Below, piece by piece: positions 54,032 to 62,479 of a stretch of 64,000 nt of DNA (position 1 is its first letter; every line of letters starts with the position of its first letter). A program made the translations under genes and the position numbers. The DNA is from Bryobacterales bacterium (GTDB lineage: Bacteria; Acidobacteriota; Terriglobia; Bryobacterales; Bryobacteraceae), in contig JADZCM010000046.1 of NCBI GenBank assembly GCA_020851555.1, positions 1 to 64,000 of the forward strand, read 5' to 3'. The notes under the pieces are model-generated. The model was not told the origin of the DNA and did no database searches. It saw only the letters and a list, made by a program, of their open reading frames with translations.

Positions 54032-56056
54032 TCACTCGAGCACAACCGCGTCGTACGCTCCGAGTTGCGGCAGAGAGAAGCCCGTGTATCCGCCGGCGCT
54101 TCTCACCGGAAGACTCATGTCCAACCGGGCGGAACGGGCGCGCCGGAACGCGCCGGCGACCTCGATCCTTATGTCGCGCATCCCGACGGGCGGGAAGAAG
54201 CCTGTGCTGAAGTGCCCCGACACGTTGACGAGATGCACGATCGTCCGGTTCCGTTTGGGCTGACGCATCAGGGTGATCTCCACCAGCGGGTGGGCGCTGG
54301 TCCTCAATTGCCGCCCTTCCGGCAGCAGGTGATCGATCAGGTCCGCTACCAGTCTCGCGTGTCCTTCGGAACTGTGTTGATAGTACAGGTCTCCGACGTT
54401 CCAGGGAAGATAAGCCACCTTGCCGCGGCCGTAATCGCAGAGCACAAGCCCCGGCTTATCCGTATCGGCCTGGTCCAGGTGAACCTTCTCGGGCGGACCG
54501 AACATGGAAGGCGGAACCAGCGTCAGCAGCGGCTTGCCGGTTGGTTCCAATTCCAGATATTCGCCCGCCAGGAAGACCAGTTGCGTATCCTTGAGCGACG
54601 GAAAGATCGCATGGTCCCGGATGCGGAAATAGGCCGATTGGGTGTCCGTCCAGCGGCGCACGATGTTGCCCAAGGCCAGTCCCGGGTCGCCGGAGCCGGC
54701 CAGCAGCAGGCGCCCGCCCTGGCGGACGTACGCGTCTAGCTCCGGAGGAGCGCCTTTCGGGGCGATCACCAGGTCCCACGGCCGGTCCCTGAGCCGCGCC
54801 ATGTTGGCCGACACTGCGAAGGGGATGTGCTGTTCGCTCAGGATACGGAAGAAGCCGCGGTAGTCGTTGCCGCGCCGTCCCTGTGCGGGGAGGAGCAGGA
54901 CGCGAGCAGCGCTTTCTTGGCCGGCGTAGAGATCCGCGTGCTCGGCGTGCCACCGGAACACAGGACGGGCCGCGTTGATACCGGTCATATCCTCCTGGTC
55001 GAGCGTCCCGAGGGCGACGAAGGTGGGGCCACCGCCGTGGGCCATGTTCTGCCAGGCGCGCAACTGAATCTCGGCCGGCGGCACCGTCACGAACCGGTTC
55101 GAGATCGCCACAAAGCCGATCGACAGATCCACGGCCATCTTACCGGGCTGCGAGTTCCGCCCGCGGTTGACGTTGTCGCTGGAGGCATAGGGCCAAGGCA
55201 TCGTCCGGTCCAGGCTGGTGTTCGACTCCGACATGATGCCGTCCACGTGCTCCTGGAGGTAGGTGAAGAAGCCGGCGCGCGGACGCCGGGAGTGGATCAG
55301 ATCGGCAATGCTCCTGGCGACTTCGAACGCTGAGTCCTCCAGGAAGCGGCGGTAATCCGCATCCGGGACGGAGGGCAGCGGACGGCCGAAACGTTCCTGG
55401 AACCGCCGTTTGCAACTGTCGCAGTGGCAATGCCCGGTCGGGTTGCCGCTGTAATCGCTCGACGGATTGCCGAACATGTTGAAGAAGAGGCCGTCGACGT
55501 CGTAGCGGTCCAGGGCCTCGGCGAGTATCTTCATTGCCTGGCCCCGGTAGTAGCCGCCGTTGATGCAGGTCGAATAGAGGCCGTTGTACATTACCGGCTC
55601 GCCGTTCCCGCGCACGAAGAACCACTCCGGATGCGCGTCGTAGACCGGTTTCTGCGTCTTACTGAGATCGAACCGCCCGATTACGCGTATCCCCCGCGCA
55701 TGCGCCGCCTTCAGCACCTCTCCGAACGTATCCCGCCCCGGCGGGAGATACCGGCTCGGATAATGGAAGTCGACTTGGGTCGGATGGTGAGCCACGATGC
55801 CGCCCATGCCGAACAGCAGCACGTTGGCGGGGAAGTCGGCCACCTGCTGTACGAGTTTCTGAGGATCGAGCGCGGTGTCGGTTTCCCGGAGGTTCGTCTG
55901 GAGAAGGCGGAACGGCTCCTCCATCCACCAGCCGGCAGTCTGCGCGGCCGTGGACTGCGCCGCCGCCCCGGCAGGAGACCCCGCCGGCTTTCCGGCGGAA
56001 AGGAGCATGGCCAACCCGGCCGCCAGCGCCGCAACATGACTGCCTCGCACTACCAT
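54032..56056 (-). CDS. Secreted putative glycoside hydrolase (TIM barrel plus beta-galactosidase-trimerisation-like domain)
   Basis: This 674-residue exported protein begins with a signal peptide (VAALAAGLAMLLSAG). An (beta/alpha)8-barrel-like region follows (VLLFGMGGIVAHHPTQVDFH, HARGIRVIGRFDLSKTQ, RYDVDGLFFNMFG), with a Cys motif HCHCDSCKRRF. From about residue 380 comes a Rossmann/amidotransferase-like domain (ARVLLLPAQGRRGNDYRGFF, YVRQGGRLLLAGSGD) and then a C-terminal beta domain. The arrangement resembles putative glycosyl hydrolases of the GHL6 type. Catalytic residues are not certain; Asp in the DVDG strand is one candidate. Confidence 0.65.
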   Translation of the reverse strand: MVVRGSHVAALAAGLAMLLSAGKPAGSPAGAAAQSTAAQTAGWWMEEPFRLLQTNLRETDTALDPQKLVQQVADFPANVLLFGMGGIVAHHPTQVDFHYPSRYLPPGRDTFGEVLKAAHARGIRVIGRFDLSKTQKPVYDAHPEWFFVRGNGEPVMYNGLYSTCINGGYYRGQAMKILAEALDRYDVDGLFFNMFGNPSSDYSGNPTGHCHCDSCKRRFQERFGRPLPSVPDADYRRFLEDSAFEVARSIADLIHSRRPRAGFFTYLQEHVDGIMSESNTSLDRTMPWPYASSDNVNRGRNSQPGKMAVDLSIGFVAISNRFVTVPPAEIQLRAWQNMAHGGGPTFVALGTLDQEDMTGINAARPVFRWHAEHADLYAGQESAARVLLLPAQGRRGNDYRGFFRILSEQHIPFAVSANMARLRDRPWDLVIAPKGAPPELDAYVRQGGRLLLAGSGDPGLALGNIVRRWTDTQSAYFRIRDHAIFPSLKDTQLVFLAGEYLELEPTGKPLLTLVPPSMFGPPEKVHLDQADTDKPGLVLCDYGRGKVAYLPWNVGDLYYQHSSEGHARLVADLIDHLLPEGRQLRTSAHPLVEITLMRQPKRNRTIVHLVNVSGHFSTGFFPPVGMRDIRIEVAGAFRRARSARLDMSLPVRSAGGYTGFSLPQLGAYDAVVLE

Positions 56057-56199
56057 AGGGTTCCTCCCAAGCGAGTATACTGCACGAACATCGACAATCC
56101 GGAGCGGGAGGCGCTCATGCTTGCCGGATGCGCCGCGCGAGAACCACGGGATCCCGAAAGCAGCCCTGCATCAGCCACCTGAGCCCAGCCGGAAAGCAC

Positions 56200-56262
56200 A
56201 AAGGGGGCGGGCCCCCATAGGGAAGGAGTGTGATAGAGCTTCGATTTGCCGCCGGCCGGCGG
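56200..56262 (-). terminator. Hairpins downstream of the Ig-like secreted gene
   Basis: A perfect palindrome CCGCCGGCCGGCGG (56249-56262) lies next to the stop codon. A second hairpin GGGGG-CGGG-CCCCC (56203-56216) is followed on the minus strand by TTTG. Either could end the leftward transcript; neither has a long T-run. Confidence 0.35.
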
Positions 56263-56263
56263 T

Positions 56264-57292
56264 TCAGAAGGCCGCGGCGACCGCCTGCGAGGCCCCGATT
56301 GGGTTGGACAGCGTTACCGAAACCGACGTGATGGCGCTGACGTTTCCCTGCACCGTGAACGGTTGTGTGTACTGAAAAGCGCTGCCATACACGGCGGAAG
56401 GCGCGCCGGTGTACCAGGCCGTAAAGGCCGCATCCAGGTCCACCGTCACGAAGAGCGTGCGCGCGCTTCCCGTTTCCGTCGCCGTAAACTCGAAGGCCGC
56501 TTCGGTGACCGCGCGCGGCGTGGAGTACCCGGACACCAGCACGTTGAGGCCGCCGCTGGTTTTCACCATTTGCACCCCGGTGATTTGCGGCACGGCCCGC
56601 GCGACCGTGAAAATACGGAACGGCGCGAACACCGGCGTCAGGTTCTGCCCGTCCGCCCAGTACTGTAGCTTGAGCATGATCTTGCCCGCCACCGTGCCCG
56701 TCTGAAGCGCGGGAGCGGCGGCCCAGGCGGCGCGGGTCTGGCCCGCAGGAACCGTGAAATTCAGAATTCGCCCGCCGCTTGAGAACTGGATGGACGGATC
56801 ATCGGACGGGTTGACGGCATCCGGCTCGAACGTCAGAGTAACCGTACCCGTGATGTCGCGCGGGTAGGAAGAGCTGAGCAGAACGTCGAAAGATGGCTGC
56901 TGGGCGGGATCAATGGTGTCCTTCAATCCGGAGACGGACACCACCGGCGTCGGCGGCAGGATCACCAGCAATATGAAACTCCCGGCCGCTGATTTGCCCG
57001 AACTGTCGGTGACGGTCACGGTGAAGAAGAAGGCCCCGGTCCCGTCAGGCTTGCCGTTCAACAACCCTTCCGGACTCAAAACCAGGCCAGGAGGAAGAGT
57101 GCCCGAAGTCACCCTCCACGCATAGGGCTCGACGCCGCCGGAGGCGGAGAACTGTTGTGAGTAGGATTCCGCCACCGTCGCCCAGGGGAGTACCGAACCG
57201 GTTCCGATTACGGGAGCCGATGGAGGCGCCTGAGCCAGGACCAGGCTGGCGGACAACAGAAGAACACTGGCCGTCAAGGCTGGCAGTCTCAT
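56264..57292 (-). CDS. Secreted protein with putative Ig (He_PIG) domain
   Basis: This 342-residue exported protein starts at ATG 57292, overlapping the upstream stop (ATGA). A signal peptide (LTASVLLLSASLVLAQ) precedes a putative Ig domain (SYSQQFSASGGVEPYAWRVT, GTLPPGLVLSPEGLLNGKPD). A C-terminal beta-rich region follows (GTVTLTFEPDAVNPSDDPSI and later strands). An in-frame extension upstream to 58288 is a shadow of the neighbouring gene. No enzymatic motif is present; a cell-surface or matrix role is inferred. Confidence 0.75.
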   Translation of the reverse strand: MRLPALTASVLLLSASLVLAQAPPSAPVIGTGSVLPWATVAESYSQQFSASGGVEPYAWRVTSGTLPPGLVLSPEGLLNGKPDGTGAFFFTVTVTDSSGKSAAGSFILLVILPPTPVVSVSGLKDTIDPAQQPSFDVLLSSSYPRDITGTVTLTFEPDAVNPSDDPSIQFSSGGRILNFTVPAGQTRAAWAAAPALQTGTVAGKIMLKLQYWADGQNLTPVFAPFRIFTVARAVPQITGVQMVKTSGGLNVLVSGYSTPRAVTEAAFEFTATETGSARTLFVTVDLDAAFTAWYTGAPSAVYGSAFQYTQPFTVQGNVSAITSVSVTLSNPIGASQAVAAAF

Positions 57293-58356
57293 CTGAGACC
57301 TCCGTCCGGCCGTTGAATCGGGGTTCTGCCACTGCCGCGCACTCCGGCCCGTCTGTCCGGCACGAATACGACGCCGGGCGCGGAACCGGCGGTACGCAGG
57401 ATCCAGAGCGGCCCGCGTCCCGGCTCGTTCAACCGGAAGACGGAGCCGCTTTCCATTCGTTCGAGGGCCGTCGGCGCAAAGGGACAATCGATCCTGAGCG
57501 CCTCGCCGCCATCGAGCGCCAACCCCACGACGCCTCCCGGCTGCCTGTTTGCCACAAACACCCGGCGGTTGCCCGGCTCTGCCGAGATTGCCGCCGGGCT
57601 GGACACGCCTTCCTCTGCGCCGCCTAGCCGGGCGACGATGGGCGCGCTCTTGAGATGACGCACGAGAAACACGTCTCCAGTGAGGCTGTCGGCGATGGCG
57701 GCATCCTCGCTTTGAATAAGAAATGCAACACGCGGCGCGGCAGCCAGACCGAGAACGAAGCTCTGCCCGGCATCGGCGGTGGCCAGCCAAACCTGGGACG
57801 GCTGCCTCGCGGCCGCATAGAGCACGGCCGTGGCGTCGTCGCTGACGGCGAGCGCATCCAGACCGGCCTGCACAGCGGGAAGATCGGCGCTCCAGGCGGC
57901 GGCCGGCGTGCTCGGGAGCCCGGTGAGCACCTCCACCCTCGCCGGGTTTCCGTAGTACAGTACGGCCGCGCTTCCCGAAGGGCTCAATGCCATCCGTTCC
58001 GGGCCGGCCGGCGTCTCCAGGAAAGAGATCTCGGGAGCAGCGCTGAGATCCCGCACTATCGCGAGCCGGCGCCCGCGCGCCAGTGTCGCCAGAGCGTAGT
58101 CGCCTTCCGGCGCTATCGCCACCTGGTCGAAAGAGGCACGGGAGAGGACCGCCGGCCCCAGAGTTGCAGCGCCGGGGATGCCCAGAACCGGCCGAAGCCC
58201 CCAGGTTCGGTCGTGAACAAACCCGATCAACGGACCACGGAGATAGTCGCCGCCCGGTCCCTCCTGGGCGCGGAGTCCGCTCCAACACACCACAGCCAGC
58301 AGGGTCAGGCCGGCTGGAAACCAGAGTCGTCTAGCGGGATTCGTGCGTCTTTCCAT
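57289..58356 (-). CDS. Secreted beta-propeller-like protein
   Basis: This 355-residue exported protein has a signal peptide (LWFPAGLTLLAVVCWSGLRA). It contains repeated blocks of about 45 residues with the look of WD40/PQQ-like blades, for example VAIAPEGDYALATLARGRRL, MALSPSGSAAVLYYGNPARV, LAVSDDATAVLYAAARQPSQ and AISAEPGNRRVFVANRQPGG. A propeller fold is inferred from these repeats and the function is unknown. It lies between a small secreted protein gene (5 bases upstream) and the Ig-like gene it overlaps, making a three-gene cassette. Confidence 0.7.
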   Translation of the reverse strand: MERRTNPARRLWFPAGLTLLAVVCWSGLRAQEGPGGDYLRGPLIGFVHDRTWGLRPVLGIPGAATLGPAVLSRASFDQVAIAPEGDYALATLARGRRLAIVRDLSAAPEISFLETPAGPERMALSPSGSAAVLYYGNPARVEVLTGLPSTPAAAWSADLPAVQAGLDALAVSDDATAVLYAAARQPSQVWLATADAGQSFVLGLAAAPRVAFLIQSEDAAIADSLTGDVFLVRHLKSAPIVARLGGAEEGVSSPAAISAEPGNRRVFVANRQPGGVVGLALDGGEALRIDCPFAPTALERMESGSVFRLNEPGRGPLWILRTAGSAPGVVFVPDRRAGVRGSGRTPIQRPDGGLR

Positions 58357-58361
58357 GGCTG

Positions 58362-58973
58362 CTATCTGGGCCCCCCCACCGAGGGCGTACCCGCGGTAAC
58401 CGTCAAGGTCGGGCCGTTCGCCTCGCCGCTGCGCGAGGCAACCACCGCACCGGCGGCCGCCGCTCCTCCGGCCACGCCCAGAAGAACAAGCAGCCTGCGC
58501 GTCCCGCTCTTCCGTTTGGCCGCAGGCAGCTCCGCGTTGGCTTGGGCAATAGAAGCCCTGGCGACGACGCCTCGCAGAGACGCCTGAACCTGCATTTCGA
58601 ACTTGCCCAGGATGTCGTTGGCGCGAAAGCCCTTGACGGCGGCTCTGCCGGCGCTGTCGGTCCGGACCAGCAGCGTCCGCTTCCCGCCGCCGAACGTGCC
58701 GCCCGGACCGCTGTCGGGAAGCATGAAAAGAACAGTCGCCCCGGATACAGGCCGGCGTTTCTGGTCTTCCACCCGGACAACAGGTCCGCTCGAAGCACGG
58801 CGCTGGGCGGTGTAGACGGCGCCCTCACCCTCGACGACGACCACGTGTAGTTGAGTCGGAGCCGGGGCCCCGGATTGAGCCGCCAGCGGCCGTGCCGGCG
58901 TTAGGGCAAGCAGCATGGTCAGCGTGACGGACGCAGAGGCGCGGACGGCGGCGCCTGGGGAATTGTGAGGCAT
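58362..58973 (-). CDS. Secreted Ig-like/carboxypeptidase-regulatory-type protein
   Basis: This 203-residue protein starts at ATG 58973. A signal peptide (SVTLTMLLALTPARPLAAQ) is followed by one beta-sandwich with VVRVEDQKRRPVSGATVLFM and RTDSAGRAAVKGFRANDILG, the pattern of Ig-like or CarboxypepD_reg domains. A C-terminal hydrophobic helix (RRLLVLLGVAGGAAAAGAVV) could anchor it in the membrane. It is the first gene of the three-gene secreted cassette. Confidence 0.72.
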   Translation of the reverse strand: MPHNSPGAAVRASASVTLTMLLALTPARPLAAQSGAPAPTQLHVVVVEGEGAVYTAQRRASSGPVVRVEDQKRRPVSGATVLFMLPDSGPGGTFGGGKRTLLVRTDSAGRAAVKGFRANDILGKFEMQVQASLRGVVARASIAQANAELPAAKRKSGTRRLLVLLGVAGGAAAAGAVVASRSGEANGPTLTVTAGTPSVGGPR

Positions 58974-59220
58974 ATTCGCTTCTCTGCCTCTTTCCCGGCG
59001 GAGCTTGCCGCCAGGCAAGCCCACCATGGGAAGTTGCAGAGCCTTTTCCATTTTGCCATCTTCACCGGCCCCAATGTCGGGACTCATGCGCGCCCGCCGG
59101 ACCCGGTTTCGCCCGGAAAACCGCTCTCGTGACTCACCGTGCCAGGCGGCGGCTGCCGGGCGCGCCTTTTCGCATCCGAATGTCCGATGCCGGGGGTTGC
59201 GGGACAATAGGAAGGTCCAC

Positions 59221-60393
59221 GTGCTTCCTGTCATTCCAGGCGCCGGCGGAGCCGGGCCGTCTCCCCACGGACCCGCGCCCCGTATCGCATCGCTCCTTAT
59301 CAAGCCGGCCTCAGCCGTGTGCAACCTGGACTGCGACTATTGTTTCTACCTGGACCGGGATGCCGACCCGTACCTGCATCTGCCCGGTCGGGTCATGACC
59401 GCCGAAACCCTGGAGCGGCTTGTAGACGGGTACCTGTTCTATTCCCATCCGCTGTCCGTCTTCAGTTTTCAGGGAGGCGAGCCGACGCTGGCGGGCCTGA
59501 ATTTCTTCGAGAAGCTGGTTCAATTCGAGGAGCGTTACGGGCGGCCCGGCCAGAGCGTCAGCAACAGCATCCAGACCAATGGGTTGCTGCTCAATGAATC
59601 CTGGTGCGATCTACTCCGCGAGTACCACTTCTTGGTCGGCCTCTCCCTCGACGGGCCGGAGGACGTGCATGACCGCTACCGGCGCAACAAGGCACGTCAC
59701 GGGAGTTGGGCGCGGGTGATGCAGACCGCCGAATTGCTGCGCCGGAAACGCGTCGAATTCAACATCCTCTGCGTCGTCAGCGCGGCCAACGCCGGCAGAG
59801 CCCGCGAGACCTATCGTTTCTTCCGTAAGCTGGGCATCGAGCATCTTCAGTTCATTCCGCTCGCCGAATTCCAGCCCGACGGCGCCCCCATGCCCTACAC
59901 CATCTCCGGGGAGGAGTACGGACAATTCCTGTGCGAGATCTTCGACCTCTGGTGGCCTGAGCGGCGGCGGGTTCGAGTGCGGTTCTTCGACAACCTCGCC
60001 GAAGCCCTCGCCGGCCAGAAGCCCGGAAGCTGCGCGCTGCACGAGACCTGCGATAGTTACGCCGTGGTGGAGTACAACGGCGACGTGTATCCCTGCGATT
60101 TCTTCGTGGAATCCGGATGGCGGCTCGGAAACATCGAGGTGGACAGTTGGTCCGAACTCGCGCGGCGGCGCAAGCGCTATGAGTTCGCTGCCAGGAAACT
60201 GGACCCGCATCCCGCCTGCGCCGCCTGCGAATACCTCCACATCTGCCACAGAGGGTGCCCCAAGAACCGGCACGGGCGGCATGGCCGGTTTGAGGACCTC
60301 GACTGGTTCTGCGCCGGATATAAGGCGGCGTTCGCCAAGTCGATTGGGCCGCTCGAGCGCGACGTCAAGAAGCTCTTGGGCGCTCGGCGCTGA
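59221..60393 (+). CDS. Radical SAM/SPASM protein, anaerobic sulfatase-maturase-like
   Basis: This 390-residue enzyme resembles anSME, which converts a sulfatase active-site Cys or Ser to formylglycine. The start is GTG 59221, supported by AGGAAGG five bases upstream and by family length; an open extension to 59005 is not protein-like. The radical SAM motif is CNLDCDYC, followed by FSFQGGEPTLAG. The SPASM region carries the auxiliary cluster Cys: GSCALHETCDSYAVVEYNGD with VYPCDFF, and CAACEYLHICHRGCPKNR. No sulfatase gene is in the window, so the target is not shown. Confidence 0.85.
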   Translation: MLPVIPGAGGAGPSPHGPAPRIASLLIKPASAVCNLDCDYCFYLDRDADPYLHLPGRVMTAETLERLVDGYLFYSHPLSVFSFQGGEPTLAGLNFFEKLVQFEERYGRPGQSVSNSIQTNGLLLNESWCDLLREYHFLVGLSLDGPEDVHDRYRRNKARHGSWARVMQTAELLRRKRVEFNILCVVSAANAGRARETYRFFRKLGIEHLQFIPLAEFQPDGAPMPYTISGEEYGQFLCEIFDLWWPERRRVRVRFFDNLAEALAGQKPGSCALHETCDSYAVVEYNGDVYPCDFFVESGWRLGNIEVDSWSELARRRKRYEFAARKLDPHPACAACEYLHICHRGCPKNRHGRHGRFEDLDWFCAGYKAAFAKSIGPLERDVKKLLGARR

Positions 60394-60630
60394 CGTGTCC
60401 GGCGAGTTCTCCCGTCCTGCCGCCTGGTTCCTCTGAGGCCCACCCGTTCTCCGGCGGGAAACCGGCCCGGCAGCAGGCCGCGGAACCGGGCCGCTCTCCC
60501 CGGTGTCTACATAGGCGGCTGAGGTCAGCGGGAATCGGGCGGCGCCCGGGGTTGACCGGCAGAAACCCGGCAGCCCGCCGTAGTCAAGGCGCGCCCCCCG
60601 GTTTCCGCGGCGGCCGGAAGGAGGCGTGTC

Positions 60631-61410
60631 ATGTTCGAGTTTGCGTTGGCGCAGCCGCACGGCCACACGGCGCGGCCCTACACCTTCATGGTCTCTTTCG
60701 CCGGACAGCTTGGATTACTCGGACTCAGCATCCTGCTCCCCGTGGTCTTCGTGGATACGATCCCGGCGGGAGAGTGGCTGGTGCGGCACTTCCCTCTTCT
60801 GCCGCCCCCGCCTCGCCTGGAAGCCCAGGCCGGCGCACCGCTGGAAACCAGCACTCCTCCGCCCGCCAGGCGCAGAGCCGGCGCCGCCGCCAGACTCTAT
60901 GAGCCGGTGAAGTACCCTCCCAAGCCGGCGATCCTCGTGGACCCCGACGAGGCTCCGGGCAGCGGCGCCGGCGATGCCGGCAGAGGCGGCGTGCCTTTCG
61001 GGCTGGGCGATCCCCGCAGCGCTTTGGCTCCGTTGATCGCCGAAACGCTCTTCACGCCTCTTCCCCTCCCTGCTCCGCCGGTGGTGAAGGCTCCTCCCGC
61101 GCCGGCCGTACAGGCGCCGCGGCAGTTCAGGATCGGCGGGAACGTGAAACCGCCCGCGCCGCTCTACACGCCGCGTCCCGAGTATCCTCTGCTGGCACGG
61201 CAGGCGCGCATACAGGGCGTTGTGCGCCTGGAGGCCGTCATCGGGGCCGATGGCGCCATCCGCGGCGTGCGGCTGGTGGACGGGCCGGCCCTGCTCGTGC
61301 AGGCGGCCATAGCGGCGGTCCGCACCTGGCGCTACACCGCGCCGGCGTTGAACGGCGAGCCGATCGAAATCCTCATGAACGTGGAGGTGAAGTTCACCCT
61401 GGGCGGGTGA
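60631..61410 (+). CDS. TonB energy-transducing protein
   Basis: This is a 259-residue TonB-like protein. One hydrophobic segment (about residues 22-43, VSFAGQLGLLGLSILLPVVF) anchors it in the inner membrane. A Pro/Ala-rich periplasmic spacer (about 50-175) leads to the TonB C-terminal domain (YPLLARQARIQGVVRLEAVI, AAIAAVRTWRYTAPALNGEP). It would energise TonB-dependent receptors such as the one at 12959-16369. ATG 60631 is preceded by a strong GGAAGGAGG SD. The 237 bases upstream contain no recognised riboswitch or gene. Confidence 0.9.
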   Translation: MFEFALAQPHGHTARPYTFMVSFAGQLGLLGLSILLPVVFVDTIPAGEWLVRHFPLLPPPPRLEAQAGAPLETSTPPPARRRAGAAARLYEPVKYPPKPAILVDPDEAPGSGAGDAGRGGVPFGLGDPRSALAPLIAETLFTPLPLPAPPVVKAPPAPAVQAPRQFRIGGNVKPPAPLYTPRPEYPLLARQARIQGVVRLEAVIGADGAIRGVRLVDGPALLVQAAIAAVRTWRYTAPALNGEPIEILMNVEVKFTLGG

Positions 61411-61459
61411 TGAAGGCGCAGCGAAGCGCGCGCCACAGCGAACAGTTACACTGGACTTG

Positions 61460-62475
61460 GTGTCCAGGAAGCTGACCGCCCACGTGAAGGCTGCGGGTTG
61501 AGCGTCCAAGCTGAGTCCAAAGGTTTTGGACCAGGTGCTGTCCCGCCTCCCGCGCGCGGTGAACGAGAACGTGCTGGTCGGGTTTGACACGGCCGATGAC
61601 GCCGGCGTGTACAAGCTCACGCCGGAGTGCGCCCTGGTGCAGACGGTCGACTTCTTTACGCCGATTGTGGACGACCCGCACACCTTCGGCGCCATCGCCG
61701 CCGCCAACGCGCTGAGCGACGTGTACGCGATGGGAGCGAAACCGCTCACGGCGCTCTCCATCGTGGCTTACCCCGCCCAACAGGACATCGAGGACCTTGA
61801 CGCGATCCTCCTGGGCGGAGCCGCGAAGATGAGCGAGGCGGAGTGCGTGATTCTGGGCGGGCACAGCGTCTCCGACGACGAGATCAAGTTCGGATACTCG
61901 GTGACGGGCTTGGTTCATCCTGATCGCGTCAAGACCAACGCCGGAGCCAGGGCGGGCGACGTTTTGCTGTCCACCAAGCGGCTCGGCACCGGGGTAATCT
62001 CCACGGCTCTCAAGCAAGGCATCGCGCGCGAGGAGGACGTCCGGGCCTCGGTCGCTTCCATGCTGGCGCTCAACCGCGCGGCGGCGGAGTCGATGGCCGA
62101 GGTGGATACCCACGGCTGCACGGACATCACCGGATTCGGATTGATCGGGCATGCCCGCGAGATGGCGCAGGCCAGCGGTGTGACGCTGGAAATCGACACG
62201 TCGCGCGTGCGGTTTCTGCCGGGAGCCCTGGAGTACGCCCGGCGCAAAGCGGTGGCCGGCGGGCTGATCCACAACCGGGATTACTTCAAGTGCGACGTGG
62301 AGCGCGCGGCCCCCGTTCCTCAGGCCGTGGAAACCCTGCTCTACGACCCGCAGACCTCGGGCGGCCTGCTGCTCTCGATGCCGCCGGCCGGCGCCGATTG
62401 GTTCGAGCGCGTCTGCGACGACGCGCACCGTATCGGCCGCGTGATGGAGCGCGGGCGGAAGGCCCTTCGTCTCAT

Positions 62476-62479
<4 letters not shown>
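61460..62479 (+). CDS. selD: Selenide, water dikinase SelD containing selenocysteine (UGA at 61499)
   Basis: SelD makes selenophosphate from selenide and ATP. The body is unmistakable: VGFDTADDAGVY, VQTVDFFTPIVDDPHTFGAI, AANALSDVYAMGAKPLTALS, GCTDITGFGLIGHA and LLYDPQTSGGLL. Upstream of the first conventional start (TTG 61526) the same frame reads LTAHVKAAG-TGA-ASKLSPKVL, which aligns with the family active-site segment K-A-x-G-[C/U]-A-x-K-L. The TGA at 61499-61501 falls on the catalytic Cys/Sec. I start the gene at GTG 61460 (TTG 61457 possible), giving 339 residues with Sec14. A SECIS-like hairpin follows the TGA. The stop overlaps pyrF (ATGA). No strong SD is visible. Confidence 0.88.
61511..61534 (+). 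promoter_or_regulatory. Bacterial SECIS-like hairpin in selD
   Basis: Seven perfect pairs GTCCAAA (61515-61521) with TTTGGAC (61525-61531) close a GGT tri-loop (61522-61524). Three more pairs, CTG (61511-61513) with CAG (61532-61534), extend the stem below one bulged A (61514). The loop G is separated by 20 bases from the TGA, inside the range known for SelB-binding bacterial SECIS elements, which carry G and U in the apical loop. Confidence 0.75.

Noticed and set aside
57293-58288. N-terminal extension of the putative-Ig protein
   Set aside because: It is another frame of the beta-propeller gene; the signal peptide starts at ATG 57292 in an ATGA overlap.
60394-60630. Possible cobalamin-type riboswitch before tonB
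   Set aside because: GC-rich with several short repeats, but no B12-box or other conserved riboswitch core was found.
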